The notes under the pieces: generated by a model
Databases searched by the model: none
Told to the model about the DNA's origin: nothing
Seen by the model: the letters and a program-made list of their open reading frames with translations, nothing else
Source: an uncultured Rhodobacter sp.
Lineage (GTDB): Bacteria; Pseudomonadota; Alphaproteobacteria; Rhodobacterales; Rhodobacteraceae
Direction of reading: 5' to 3'
NCBI GenBank assembly: GCA_937901435.1
Contig: CALGTJ010000710.1
Coordinates: 1-7,595, forward strand
Length of the DNA: 7,595 nucleotides
Shown: positions 1-7,101 of the stretch, one piece after another
Position numbering within the stretch: the first letter of the stretch is position 1
Layout: every line of letters begins with the position of its first letter
Translations under genes and position numbers: made by a program

Positions 1-1
1 G

Positions 2-691
2 ATCCTCTATGTTTTCGCGATCGGATCTCTAGAGGTCTATGGCGTGATCATGGGCGGCTGGGCGTCGAACTCTAAATACCCGTTCCTTGGGTCGCTGCGG
101 TCTGCGGCGCAGATGATCTCTTATGAGGTGTCCATCGGTTTGATCATCGTTGGGGTTATCATCTCGACGGGCAGTCTGAATTTTGGCGATATCGTCCGGG
201 CGCAGGACGGATCCTATGGCCTGTTCAGCTGGTATTGGCTGCCCCATTTCCCGATGGTGTTTCTGTTCTTTATCAGTGCCTTGGCCGAAACCAACCGCCC
301 GCCGTTTGACTTGCCAGAGGCAGAGTCGGAATTGGTGGCGGGTTATCAAGTCGAATATTCCTCTACACCGTTCCTGCTGTTCATGGCAGGAGAGTATATC
401 GCAATTTTCCTGATGTGCGCGCTGACCACCTTGCTGTTCTTTGGCGGCTGGTTATCGCCCATCCCCGGATTGCCCGACGGCGCGATCTGGATGGTTCTGA
501 AGATGGCGTTTTTCTTCTTCCTCTTCGCCATGGTCAAGGCCATCGTGCCGCGCTATCGCTATGACCAGTTGATGCGCTTGGGCTGGAAAGTGTTCCTGCC
601 GATGTCGCTGGCGTGGGTTGTGATCGTGGCCTTCTTTGCGCAATTCGGGGCCTTTGGTGGCGCCTATGCCCGCTGGGCTGTGGGGGGTTAG
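2..691 (+). CDS. nuoH: NADH-quinone oxidoreductase subunit H (NuoH/Nqo8), 5' partial
   Basis: Membrane subunit of complex I that, with NuoB and NuoD, forms the quinone-binding cavity and links the peripheral arm to the proton-pumping arm. The reading frame is open from base 2, so the true start lies upstream. 229 residues remain of a family of roughly 325-345. An in-frame GTG at 44 is internal, because the preceding codons already read as conserved NuoH ([18 protein letters not shown]). Diagnostic segments are [17 protein letters not shown] and SYEVSIG near the start, and the quinone-site loop [20 protein letters not shown] at about 287-346. Downstream come several hydrophobic helices and the conserved [19 protein letters not shown] near the C-terminus. 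It ends in TAG at 689-691, 6 bases before the next gene. Identification is by family resemblance and is firm. Confidence 0.97.
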   Translation: MLYVFAIGSLEVYGVIMGGWASNSKYPFLGSLRSAAQMISYEVSIGLIIVGVIISTGSLNFGDIVRAQDGSYGLFSWYWLPHFPMVFLFFISALAETNRPPFDLPEAESELVAGYQVEYSSTPFLLFMAGEYIAIFLMCALTTLLFFGGWLSPIPGLPDGAIWMVLKMAFFFFLFAMVKAIVPRYRYDQLMRLGWKVFLPMSLAWVVIVAFFAQFGAFGGAYARWAVGG

Positions 692-697
692 GCCGCT

Positions 698-1465
698 ATG
701 GGCGTCGACTATGTCCTCTTCGAGCGACTGGTAGAGCTTTCTACCCGCTTCAAACCTGCCGGGCGTAGCCTTGGTCTGGGGCGGCACTCTTTCAGGAGCG
801 AAAGCGTCTATGCCCCGCGGCATTCAAAAGCCATGAAAGTCAACGGGTTAGAGGGCAAACGGTTCGACTATCTGCAAGAGGATGGCTATTACGAAACCCT
901 AATGCGCAAACTTGGGTTTGGTGAGATCGAATCGATGGATTTCTCGGACTATGAAGGCGCGTCGCTTATTCAGGATCTCAGCAAACCGATCCCGGACGAG
1001 ATGGAACAACAGTTTGATTTCATTTTTGACGGCGGCACGCTTGAACATGTGTTCAACATCCCGGTTGCACTTGAAAATGTGTTTCGGATGCTGAAACCGG
1101 GCGGGCGGTTCGTGTCTGCCAATGGGATGAACGGGTTCAATGGTCACGGCCTGTACCAGTTTGGACCGGATCTGGTTTGGACGTACTGGCGGCGGACCGT
1201 GCAATGCCACGTTCACAGCTGCCGTGGGATCACCAAAGCGCCCGGCGAAGAAGATTTTCACCTTGAATTTCAGGACCCTGCAGAGTTGGGCCACCGTCTG
1301 CGTCTGAAGGGGCGGATCCCGCCTTCGCGGTTTTATCTATATTATGAGGTAGAACGCCTGCCCGGATCCGCTATCAGCGACGCCACGCTACAGAGTGACT
1401 ACGAAGTGAAATGGGCCGGGCACGAAAATGCCGGCGAAATCCGTTTGGACGGAGCGAAAGCATGA
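698..1465 (+). CDS. Class I SAM-dependent methyltransferase-like protein between nuoH and nuoI
   Basis: A 255-residue soluble protein with no signal peptide or membrane helix. It carries a methyltransferase-like core: [13 protein letters not shown] (residues 106-118) and [12 protein letters not shown] (about 127-138) match the post-motif-II strand/helix and the motif-III 'LkPGG' turn of class I methyltransferases. [10 protein letters not shown] upstream could supply the acidic residue after strand beta2. A classical GxGxG SAM loop is not obvious; the nearest candidate is [11 protein letters not shown] near residues 23-33, so catalytic competence is uncertain. The C-terminal third ([19 protein letters not shown]) is unfamiliar. 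The ATG at 698 follows the nuoH stop by 6 bases with only weak Shine-Dalgarno bases (GG at 691-692, G run at 682-687). The end overlaps the nuoI start as ATGA. Substrate is unknown. A role in complex I modification or assembly is inferred from position only, by analogy with the mitochondrial factors NDUFAF5 and NDUFAF7, which are methyltransferase-fold proteins. Confidence 0.8.
   Translation: MGVDYVLFERLVELSTRFKPAGRSLGLGRHSFRSESVYAPRHSKAMKVNGLEGKRFDYLQEDGYYETLMRKLGFGEIESMDFSDYEGASLIQDLSKPIPDEMEQQFDFIFDGGTLEHVFNIPVALENVFRMLKPGGRFVSANGMNGFNGHGLYQFGPDLVWTYWRRTVQCHVHSCRGITKAPGEEDFHLEFQDPAELGHRLRLKGRIPPSRFYLYYEVERLPGSAISDATLQSDYEVKWAGHENAGEIRLDGAKA
1451..1454 (+). promoter_or_regulatory. Ribosome binding site of nuoI
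   Basis: GGAG lies 7 bases before the ATG at 1462 and supports that start over the in-frame ATG at 1411. The site sits inside the 3' end of the methyltransferase-like gene. Confidence 0.7.
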
Positions 1466-1956
1466 CCCAGATCGACTATACCCGCGCGGCCAAGTACTTT
1501 TTGCTGATGGATTTTTTCAAGGGCTTCAAGCTTGGGCTGAGATACTTCTTTGCCCCCAAAGCGACCCTGAATTATCCGCATGAGAAGGGCCCGCTTAGCC
1601 CGCGTTTTCGTGGTGAACACGCGCTGCGCCGTTACCCAAACGGGGAAGAACGCTGTATTGCCTGCAAGTTGTGCGAGGCGATCTGTCCGGCGCAGGCCAT
1701 CACAATTGACGCCGAACCGCGCCAAGACGGCAGCCGCCGCACGACCCGGTACGACATCGATATGACGAAATGCATTTACTGTGGCTTTTGCCAAGAGGCC
1801 TGTCCGGTAGATGCTATCGTCGAGGGGCCGAATTTCGAGTTTTCGACAGAGACCCGCGAAGAGCTTTATTACGATAAGGCCAAATTGCTGGAGAATGGCG
1901 ACCGCTGGGAATCAGAGATCGCGCGCAATCTTGAAATGGATGCACCTTACCGATGA
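1462..1956 (+). CDS. nuoI: NADH-quinone oxidoreductase subunit I (NuoI/Nqo9), 2x[4Fe-4S] ferredoxin-type
   Basis: Peripheral-arm subunit carrying clusters N6a and N6b, which relay electrons from NuoG towards N2 in NuoB. The protein has 164 residues, close to the alphaproteobacterial norm. Two ferredoxin motifs are complete: [12 protein letters not shown] (Cys 65, 68, 71, 75) and [12 protein letters not shown] (Cys 104, 107, 110, 114). The N-terminus has the amphipathic segment [13 protein letters not shown] that packs on the membrane, followed by [20 protein letters not shown], typical of the family. The C-terminal [18 protein letters not shown] is the usual alphaproteobacterial and mitochondrial tail. 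The start at 1462 was chosen for its GGAG site, its ATGA overlap with the preceding gene and the family N-terminus. The stop overlaps the next start, again as ATGA (1953-1956). Confidence 0.98.
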   Translation: MTQIDYTRAAKYFLLMDFFKGFKLGLRYFFAPKATLNYPHEKGPLSPRFRGEHALRRYPNGEERCIACKLCEAICPAQAITIDAEPRQDGSRRTTRYDIDMTKCIYCGFCQEACPVDAIVEGPNFEFSTETREELYYDKAKLLENGDRWESEIARNLEMDAPYR

Positions 1957-2357
1957 CCTCCTCTGGAAACCCTTTTGACGACCTCATGAGGATGGGTCAG
2001 GACTGGGCCAAGAGCATGGGCTCTGGCGCGGATGCCTTCAGTATGGAGTCGCTTGAAAAGCTGTGGCCGACGATGTCCAAAGAAGCGATGGAAGCCTTTA
2101 TGGGCAAGGGGACCAGCCCGGAAGGCCTTGATGCGAAAACGAAATTATTGCTGACACTGCAAGGTTTGACCACAATGGGCGCCGAGGCAGAGACGCAGAT
2201 CCGTTTGACACTGCGCCACGCTCTTGCGGCCGGGGCCAGTACGCAGGAAATCACAGAGACGATCGCGCTGGCCGGCATGTTCGGCGGCGCTCCGGCGATG
2301 ACCAAGGCCATGGTTTTGGCCAAAGAGGTCTTTGACGCGCAGGAGGATAAGGCATGA
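1953..2357 (+). CDS. Carboxymuconolactone decarboxylase (CMD/AhpD-fold)-like protein between nuoI and nuoJ
   Basis: A 134-residue soluble protein. Residues about 59-127 fit the CMD helical core: [14 protein letters not shown], then [20 protein letters not shown], then [19 protein letters not shown]. The first 50 residues form a polar, Met-rich extension ([35 protein letters not shown]) not part of the core. The AhpD-type redox motif CxxC is absent; the protein has no cysteine at all, so a peroxidase/reductase activity of that type is not expected. The conserved helix histidine (His89, LRHALAAG) is kept, as in gamma-CMD proteins. The gene overlaps nuoI and nuoJ by ATGA at both ends, so it should be co-translated with complex I. 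Its own Shine-Dalgarno is weak. Function is unknown: catabolic decarboxylation is unlikely in this context, and an accessory or assembly role is an inference. Confidence 0.82.
   Translation: MTSSGNPFDDLMRMGQDWAKSMGSGADAFSMESLEKLWPTMSKEAMEAFMGKGTSPEGLDAKTKLLLTLQGLTTMGAEAETQIRLTLRHALAAGASTQEITETIALAGMFGGAPAMTKAMVLAKEVFDAQEDKA
2341..2346 (+). promoter_or_regulatory. Ribosome binding site of nuoJ
   Basis: A consensus AGGAGG lies 7 bases before the nuoJ ATG at 2354, within the last codons of the CMD-like gene. It is one of the two strongest Shine-Dalgarno sequences in the window. Confidence 0.85.
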
Positions 2358-2962
2358 GTTTTGAAGTCTTCACATTCTACCTTTTCGCCATTTCGGTGAT
2401 TACTGGTGGCTTGTTTACGGTGATTTCACGCAATCCGGTGCATTCCGTGCTGTGGCTTATTCTGGCCTTTCTCTCGGCGGCGGGGCTGTTCGTTTTGCTG
2501 GGCGCTGAATTTGTCGCGATGTTGCTGGTGATCGTTTACGTGGGCGCGGTGGCGGTCCTGTTCTTGTTCGTGGTGATGATGCTGGATGTGGATTTTGCCG
2601 AGCTTAAGGCGGAGATGGCGAAATATATGCCGCTGGCCTTGTTGATCGGTGTGGTCTTGCTAATGCAACTGGGCCTCGCCTTTGGTGTCTGGCAAACTTC
2701 GGACGGTGCGCAAGCAGCGCGCGCGGCGATTGCGCCCGAGGATGTTCACAATACGGCGGCTTTGGGTCTGTTGCTGTATGACGACTATATCCTGCTGTTT
2801 CAACTGGCGGGGCTGATCTTGCTGGTGGCGATGATCGGCGCGATTGTATTGACCCTGCGCCATCGGACGGATGTCAAACGGCAGGATGTTCTGGCGCAAA
2901 TGTACCGTGATCCCGCCAAGGCGATGGAAGTCATGGACATAAAACCGGGGCAGGGCCTGTAA
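2354..2962 (+). CDS. nuoJ: NADH-quinone oxidoreductase subunit J (NuoJ/Nqo10)
   Basis: Small membrane-arm subunit equivalent to mitochondrial ND6, lying between NuoH and NuoK/NuoN and taking part in the coupling pathway. The product has 202 residues (E. coli has 184) with about five hydrophobic helices. Early family marks are [20 protein letters not shown] and [20 protein letters not shown]. The latter (about residues 48-67, Tyr62-Val63-Gly64-Ala65) is the conserved third helix that carries the pi-bulge in solved complexes, followed by [14 protein letters not shown]. The last helix ([20 protein letters not shown]) leads to a polar tail, [23 protein letters not shown] at 2354 is fixed by the strong AGGAGG and the ATGA overlap. 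The TAA at 2960-2962 is followed 2 bases later by the TTG of a putative small ORF. Confidence 0.97.
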   Translation: MSFEVFTFYLFAISVITGGLFTVISRNPVHSVLWLILAFLSAAGLFVLLGAEFVAMLLVIVYVGAVAVLFLFVVMMLDVDFAELKAEMAKYMPLALLIGVVLLMQLGLAFGVWQTSDGAQAARAAIAPEDVHNTAALGLLLYDDYILLFQLAGLILLVAMIGAIVLTLRHRTDVKRQDVLAQMYRDPAKAMEVMDIKPGQGL

Positions 2963-2964
2963 CC

Positions 2965-3093
2965 TTGGGCAGCGGACTCGGGGCATATGCACCGCTGCTG
3001 CCCTTGGTTGGACTTGTAGCATTGGTCGTGACGGCCATCCGCCGACGGCGGGAAAAGAAAAAAAGATTTGAGGGACGGCATGGTCGGACTTGA
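2965..3093 (+). CDS. Putative 42-residue single-span membrane microprotein between nuoJ and nuoK
   Basis: A short frame starts at TTG 2965, 2 bases after the nuoJ stop, and ends in TGA 3091-3093, overlapping nuoK by 14 bases in a different frame. It would fill the only nuoJ-nuoK gap. The product has a hydrophobic stretch at about residues 5-25 ([20 protein letters not shown]) and then a strongly basic tail ([16 protein letters not shown]). By the positive-inside rule this suggests one membrane helix with a cytoplasmic C-terminus. CAGGG at 2951-2955, 9 bases upstream, is a weak ribosome site; coupling to nuoJ termination is likely if it is translated. Alternative in-frame starts are TTG 3004, TTG 3022 and GTG 3028, all of which would cut into the helix. 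Protein-like composition, orderly topology and tight spacing support a real gene. The TTG start and lack of a recognised family keep confidence moderate. Confidence 0.55.
   Translation: MGSGLGAYAPLLPLVGLVALVVTAIRRRREKKKRFEGRHGRT
3070..3074 (+). promoter_or_regulatory. Ribosome binding site of nuoK
   Basis: GAGGG, 5 bases before ATG 3080, directly after an A-rich stretch (3053-3067) that should keep the initiation region unstructured. It overlaps the in-frame TTG at 3068 and so argues against that codon as the start. Confidence 0.7.
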
Positions 3094-3385
3094 ACACTAT
3101 CTGACGGTTGCGGCGGCTTTGTTCGTCATCGGGATTTTCGGGATCTTCCTGAATCGAAAGAATATTATCATCCTGTTGATGTCGATTGAACTGATCCTGT
3201 TGTCGGTGAACATCAATCTTGTCGCGTTCTCCAGCTTTCTCGGCGATCTGGTTGGCCAGATCTTCACGCTTTTCGTTCTGACCGTCGCGGCGGCTGAGGC
3301 GGCGATCGGGTTGGCGATCCTTGTTTGTTTCTTCCGCAACCGCGGCACGATCGATGTCGAAGACGTCAATGTGATGAAGGGCTAA
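3080..3385 (+). CDS. nuoK: NADH-quinone oxidoreductase subunit K (NuoK/Nqo11)
   Basis: Membrane-arm subunit equivalent to ND4L. It has 101 residues, the usual length, with three helices. The two membrane carboxylates needed for coupling are present: Glu37 in [19 protein letters not shown] and Glu73 in [16 protein letters not shown] (E. coli Glu36 and Glu72). [15 protein letters not shown] and the C-terminal [18 protein letters not shown] are typical of Rhodobacterales NuoK. The start at ATG 3080 ([12 protein letters not shown]) matches the family N-terminus and has GAGGG 5 bases upstream; an in-frame TTG at 3068 would add four non-conserved residues. The gene begins inside the 3' end of the putative small ORF and ends 5 bases before nuoL. 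Confidence 0.97.
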   Translation: MVGLEHYLTVAAALFVIGIFGIFLNRKNIIILLMSIELILLSVNINLVAFSSFLGDLVGQIFTLFVLTVAAAEAAIGLAILVCFFRNRGTIDVEDVNVMKG

Positions 3386-3390
3386 GAGTC

Positions 3391-5529
3391 ATGGAAACCA
3401 CCATTCTTTTTGCCCCCCTGATCGGAGCATTGATCTGCGGGTTCGGCTGGCGTGTGATCGGTGAGGCTGCGGCCACCTGGACGGCCACTTGCTTTCTCTT
3501 TCTTGCGGCCTTTCTAAGCTGGATCGTCTTTCTGGGCTTTGACGGCGAGACGCAACAGATCGAGATCTTGCGCTTCATTGAAAGCGGCAGTCTTAGCACA
3601 GATTGGTCGATCCGTCTGGATCGTCTGACCGCGATTATGCTGATCGTGATCACAACGGTCTCGGCGCTGGTTCATCTTTATTCTCAAGGCTATATGGAGA
3701 ATGATAGCCAATTCCGCGAAGGCGAGGTCTACAAACCGCGGTTTTTCGGCTACCTGTCCTTCTTTACTTTCGCAATGCTGATGCTCGTGACCTCTGATAA
3801 TCTGGTGCAGATGTTTTTCGGCTGGGAAGGCGTGGGTGTCGCATCCTATCTGCTGATCGGCTTTTACTACCGCAAACCGTCGGCCAATGCCGCCGCGATC
3901 AAGGCCTTTGTGGTGAACCGGGTCGGAGATTTCGGCTTTGCCTTGGGTATCTTCGCTCTGTTTTTTCTGACCGACTCAATCTCTTTTGATGTGGTGTTTG
4001 AAAAGGCGCCTGAGCTGGCACAGACCCAGATCCGGTTCCTCTGGACCGATTGGAACGCGGCGAATTTGGTGGCCTTTTTGTTGTTCATCGGTGCGATGGG
4101 CAAATCGGCGCAATTGCTGCTGCACACCTGGCTTCCAGACGCGATGGAGGGGCCGACGCCTGTGTCTGCGCTGATCCACGCCGCGACCATGGTGACGGCG
4201 GGTGTTTTCCTTGTGTGCCGCATGTCGCCGCTGATGGAATTCGCGCCAGAGGCCAAGGCATTTATCGTGTTTATGGGGGCGACCACGGCCTTCTTTGCGG
4301 CGACGGTTGGTCTTGTGCAGAATGATATCAAGCGCGTGATCGCCTATTCAACCTGTTCGCAACTGGGCTATATGTTCGTGGCGGCAGGTGTCGGCGTCTA
4401 CAGCGCGGCCATGTTCCACCTGCTGACCCACGCATTTTTCAAGGCGATGCTGTTTCTTGGGGCGGGCTCTGTCATCCACGCGATGCACCACGAGCAGGAC
4501 ATGCGCAACTACGGCAATCTGCGCAAGAAAATCCCCTATACTTACTGGGCGATGATGATCGGGACATTGGCGATCACAGGTGTCGGTATCCCCTTGACCC
4601 ATATCGGTTTTGCCGGGTTCCTGTCCAAGGATGCGATCATTGAAAGCGCCTTTGGGGCCGGGACCGGCGTTGGGAATTACGCCTTTTGGATGCTGGTCAT
4701 CGCGGCGATGTTCACAAGTTTCTATAGCTGGCGGCTGATCTTTATGACGTTCTACGGAGAGCCGCGCGGCGACAAGCACACCCACGAACATGCGCACGAA
4801 AGCCCGGTGGTCATGCTGGTGCCGCTTGGGGTGCTGGCGCTTGGTGCGGTCTTCGCCGGGATGATTTGGTTCGGGTCGTTCTTTGGGGACCATGACGAGG
4901 TCAATGAATTTTACGGGGTGCCGGTGCATCACGCCGAGGCTGCGGATCATGGCGCAGCAAAGGAAAACGGTACGGGCACGGATCACGGCGAGGCAGAGCC
5001 TGCAAAAGCTGGTGATCACGCTGTGGCAACAGAGGGCCATGGTGAAACCGGGGCGATGGTCGCTGGATGGACCAAAGGCGACGGGGCGGTCTTTACGCAC
5101 CCGGACAATCACGTGATGGATAACGCGCACCATGCGCCAAGCTGGGTCAAGGTTTCGCCGTTTGTCGCGATGTTGCTGGGGCTTGGCATGGCGTGGCTGT
5201 TTTATATTCGCCGCCCGGATCTGCCCGGTCGTCTCGCAGAGAGCCAGCGCCCTCTGTACAATTTCCTGCTCAACAAATGGTATTTTGACGAGCTTTATGA
5301 CTGGATCTTTGTGCGCCCGTTGAAATTCCTGGGCAGCTTTCTGTGGCGACGCGGTGATGAGGCGATCATCGATGGCGGCATCAATGGTCTGGCCTTGGGT
5401 ATCGTGCCCTTCTTTACGCGCCTCGCCGGGCGGGCCCAGTCCGGATACATCTTTACCTATGCCTTCTTCATGGTGATCGGGATCGTGGTCCTTGTGACCT
5501 GGATGACGCTGAGCGGAGGAGCGAACTGA
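3391..5529 (+). CDS. nuoL: NADH-quinone oxidoreductase subunit L (NuoL/Nqo12), with His-rich insertion
   Basis: Distal antiporter-like proton-pumping subunit (ND5). The start [17 protein letters not shown] at ATG 3391 follows nuoK by 5 bases, with AAGGG at 3377-3381. The product is 712 residues, against 613 in E. coli. Functional residues are in place: Glu146 in [17 protein letters not shown], Lys238 in [20 protein letters not shown], His263 in [13 protein letters not shown], Lys413 in GFLSKDAI. The C-terminus has [20 protein letters not shown], beginning the long lateral helix that runs along NuoM and NuoN, and a final anchoring helix. The extra length is mostly a hydrophilic His/Asp/Glu-rich stretch at about residues 499-583, between two late membrane helices, plus a short His cluster (463-469). 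Long NuoL with such loops is known in alphaproteobacteria; a role for the histidines is not established. The stop TGA shares one base with the nuoM ATG. Confidence 0.98.
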   Translation: METTILFAPLIGALICGFGWRVIGEAAATWTATCFLFLAAFLSWIVFLGFDGETQQIEILRFIESGSLSTDWSIRLDRLTAIMLIVITTVSALVHLYSQGYMENDSQFREGEVYKPRFFGYLSFFTFAMLMLVTSDNLVQMFFGWEGVGVASYLLIGFYYRKPSANAAAIKAFVVNRVGDFGFALGIFALFFLTDSISFDVVFEKAPELAQTQIRFLWTDWNAANLVAFLLFIGAMGKSAQLLLHTWLPDAMEGPTPVSALIHAATMVTAGVFLVCRMSPLMEFAPEAKAFIVFMGATTAFFAATVGLVQNDIKRVIAYSTCSQLGYMFVAAGVGVYSAAMFHLLTHAFFKAMLFLGAGSVIHAMHHEQDMRNYGNLRKKIPYTYWAMMIGTLAITGVGIPLTHIGFAGFLSKDAIIESAFGAGTGVGNYAFWMLVIAAMFTSFYSWRLIFMTFYGEPRGDKHTHEHAHESPVVMLVPLGVLALGAVFAGMIWFGSFFGDHDEVNEFYGVPVHHAEAADHGAAKENGTGTDHGEAEPAKAGDHAVATEGHGETGAMVAGWTKGDGAVFTHPDNHVMDNAHHAPSWVKVSPFVAMLLGLGMAWLFYIRRPDLPGRLAESQRPLYNFLLNKWYFDELYDWIFVRPLKFLGSFLWRRGDEAIIDGGINGLALGIVPFFTRLAGRAQSGYIFTYAFFMVIGIVVLVTWMTLSGGAN
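4777..4797 (+). other. His cluster in NuoL (residues 463-469)
   Basis: Encodes HTHEHAH just after the conserved [12 protein letters not shown], four His in seven residues, in a loop between two late helices. If helix numbering follows E. coli NuoL (N-terminus periplasmic), this loop faces the cytoplasm. The alternating His pattern resembles metal-binding loops, but binding here is inference. Confidence 0.6.
4927..5133 (+). other. His/acid-rich hydrophilic insertion in NuoL (residues 513-581)
   Basis: Encodes 69 residues with ten His (513, 514, 520 and seven more, including His580-His581), many Asp/Glu, Gly and Ala, and no hydrophobic helix. It opens with [12 protein letters not shown] and closes with DNAHHAPSW. 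It sits between the hydrophobic segment at about 471-498 and the next at about 588-605, and probably faces the periplasm if topology follows E. coli NuoL. E. coli NuoL lacks most of it. Confidence 0.7.
5515..5520 (+). promoter_or_regulatory. Ribosome binding site of nuoM
   Basis: GGAGGA, 8 bases before the nuoM ATG at 5529, lies within the last codons of nuoL. It is strong and should give independent re-initiation at the TGATG junction. Confidence 0.85.
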
Positions 5530-7100
5530 TGGACAACATCCTTTCGATCATCACCTTCCTGCCGCTGATCGCGGCGGCGATCCTGGCGATTTTCCTGCGC
5601 GGCGACGATGAGGCGGCCCGTAAGAACGCCAAATGGCTGGCATTGATTGCGACCTCGGTGACCTTAGTGATCTCGCTTTTCCTGATTGCGCAGTTTGATC
5701 CGGCCAACACCGGGTTCCAATTCGTCGAAGAGCGTGAATGGCTGATCGGCCTGAAATATCGCGTCGGCGTTGACGGGATCAGTGTGCTGTTTGTGATGCT
5801 GACCACCTTCCTGATGCCAATCACGATCCTTGCCTGCTGGAACGTGGAGTACCGGGTCAAGGACTACATGATCGCGTTCCTCGCGCTAGAGACGCTGATG
5901 CTGGGCGTTTTCGTGGCGCTGGATCTGATCCTGTTCTACCTCTTCTTTGAGGGTGGCTTGATCCCGATGTTCCTGATCATTGGCATCTGGGGCGGGGCAA
6001 ACCGCATTTACGCCGCGTTCAAGTTCTTTCTGTATACCTTCCTCGGGTCCGTTCTGATGTTGGTTGCGATGATTGCGATGTATGTCGATGCGGGCACGAC
6101 CTGTATCGGGGGATGTGGCGATGCCGTGTCGCTCTTGACCCATACTTTCGCGTCGGACACGCTGAATATAGCTGGGTTCCAGATTGTGGGCGGCTTGCAA
6201 ACCCTGCTGTGGTTGGCCTTTTTCGCAAGTTTTGCGGTCAAAATGCCGATGTGGCCGGTGCATACATGGCTGCCAGACGCACATGTTCAGGCCCCGACGG
6301 CCGGGTCTGTGGTTCTGGCCGCAATCCTGTTGAAAATGGGGGGCTACGGATTTTTGCGCTTCAGCTTGCCAATGTTCCCGGTGGCCTCTGACCTTCTGGC
6401 CAACTTTGTGTTGTGGATGTCTGCGATTGCAATTGTTTATGCTTCTTTGGTGGCGCTCGCACAGTCGGATATGAAAAAGCTGATCGCCTATAGCTCCGTG
6501 GCCCATATGGGCTATGTCACCGCCGGAATTTTCGCGGCCAACCAGCAGGGCGTGGATGGGGCAATCTTTCAGATGATCAGCCACGGCTTTATTTCCGGCG
6601 CGCTGTTCCTCTGTGTCGGTGTTGTGTACGACCGGATGCACACCCGTGAGATTGACGCCTACGGGGGGCTGGTCAACCGGATGCCCGCCTATGCGCTGAT
6701 CTTTCTGCTGTTCACCATGGCCAACGTCGGCTTGCCGGGAACCTCCGGTTTTGTTGGGGAATTCCTGACCCTGATGGGCATTTTTCAGGCAAATACATGG
6801 GTTGCGATGGTTGCAACGACGGGTGTGATCCTGTCGGCGGCCTACGCGCTGTGGCTGTATCGTCGGGTGGTCATGGGCGATCTGATCAAGGAAAGCCTGA
6901 AATCCATCACTGACATGACTGGCCGAGAGCGTGTGATTTTTGCGCCGCTTGTGGTCATGACCCTACTTCTGGGCGTCTATCCCAGCCTTGTGACCGATAT
7001 CATCGGCCCTTCGGTTGCGGCGATGCTGTCCGATCATCAGACCTCTTTGGCCAATGCTTCGGCGCTGGTCACGACGGTCGCTGAAACTGCGAGCCAATGA
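5529..7100 (+). CDS. nuoM: NADH-quinone oxidoreductase subunit M (NuoM/Nqo13)
   Basis: Middle antiporter-like proton-pumping subunit (ND4), 523 residues against 509 in E. coli, with about 14 membrane helices. Key charged residues are present: Glu141 in [18 protein letters not shown] (E. coli Glu144) and Lys238 in [20 protein letters not shown] (E. coli Lys234). Other family marks are [58 protein letters not shown] and [13 protein letters not shown]. After helix 6 there is a short insertion with two cysteines, [11 protein letters not shown] (Cys192, Cys196), unusual in a subunit with few polar loops. The ATG at 5529 overlaps the nuoL stop by one base and has GGAGGA upstream. The stop TGA at 7098-7100 is one base from the nuoN start. 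Confidence 0.98.
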   Translation: MDNILSIITFLPLIAAAILAIFLRGDDEAARKNAKWLALIATSVTLVISLFLIAQFDPANTGFQFVEEREWLIGLKYRVGVDGISVLFVMLTTFLMPITILACWNVEYRVKDYMIAFLALETLMLGVFVALDLILFYLFFEGGLIPMFLIIGIWGGANRIYAAFKFFLYTFLGSVLMLVAMIAMYVDAGTTCIGGCGDAVSLLTHTFASDTLNIAGFQIVGGLQTLLWLAFFASFAVKMPMWPVHTWLPDAHVQAPTAGSVVLAAILLKMGGYGFLRFSLPMFPVASDLLANFVLWMSAIAIVYASLVALAQSDMKKLIAYSSVAHMGYVTAGIFAANQQGVDGAIFQMISHGFISGALFLCVGVVYDRMHTREIDAYGGLVNRMPAYALIFLLFTMANVGLPGTSGFVGEFLTLMGIFQANTWVAMVATTGVILSAAYALWLYRRVVMGDLIKESLKSITDMTGRERVIFAPLVVMTLLLGVYPSLVTDIIGPSVAAMLSDHQTSLANASALVTTVAETASQ

Positions 7101-7101
7101 T

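Noticed and set aside
1411..1461. Upstream in-frame ATG as an alternative nuoI start
   Set aside because: It would add 17 non-conserved residues and lie deep inside the methyltransferase-like gene; ATG 1462 has GGAG at 7 bases and the family N-terminus.
3039..3064. Possible intrinsic terminator between nuoJ and nuoK
   Set aside because: The five-pair stem is followed by A residues, not T, on the + strand, and essential nuoK-N genes follow; on the minus strand the T run would precede the stem.
3325..3390. Upstream in-frame start extending nuoL
   Set aside because: The added residues overlap the conserved nuoK C-terminus in another frame and do not look like NuoL; ATG 3391 gives the normal N-terminus.
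4783..4797. His cluster as a separate metal-transport or chaperone domain fused to NuoL
   Set aside because: It is a short loop between helices inside an otherwise normal NuoL; no additional domain is visible.
4348..5133. Long minus-strand open frame (261 codons) antisense to nuoL
   Set aside because: It lies wholly opposite the highly conserved nuoL frame; its product is rich in His, Arg and Gln with no recognisable domain, as expected for the antisense of a membrane-protein gene.
5886..6641. Long minus-strand open frame (251 codons) antisense to nuoM
   Set aside because: Same reasoning: it mirrors nuoM, has a His/Gln/Arg-rich shadow composition, and no family resemblance or credible start context.
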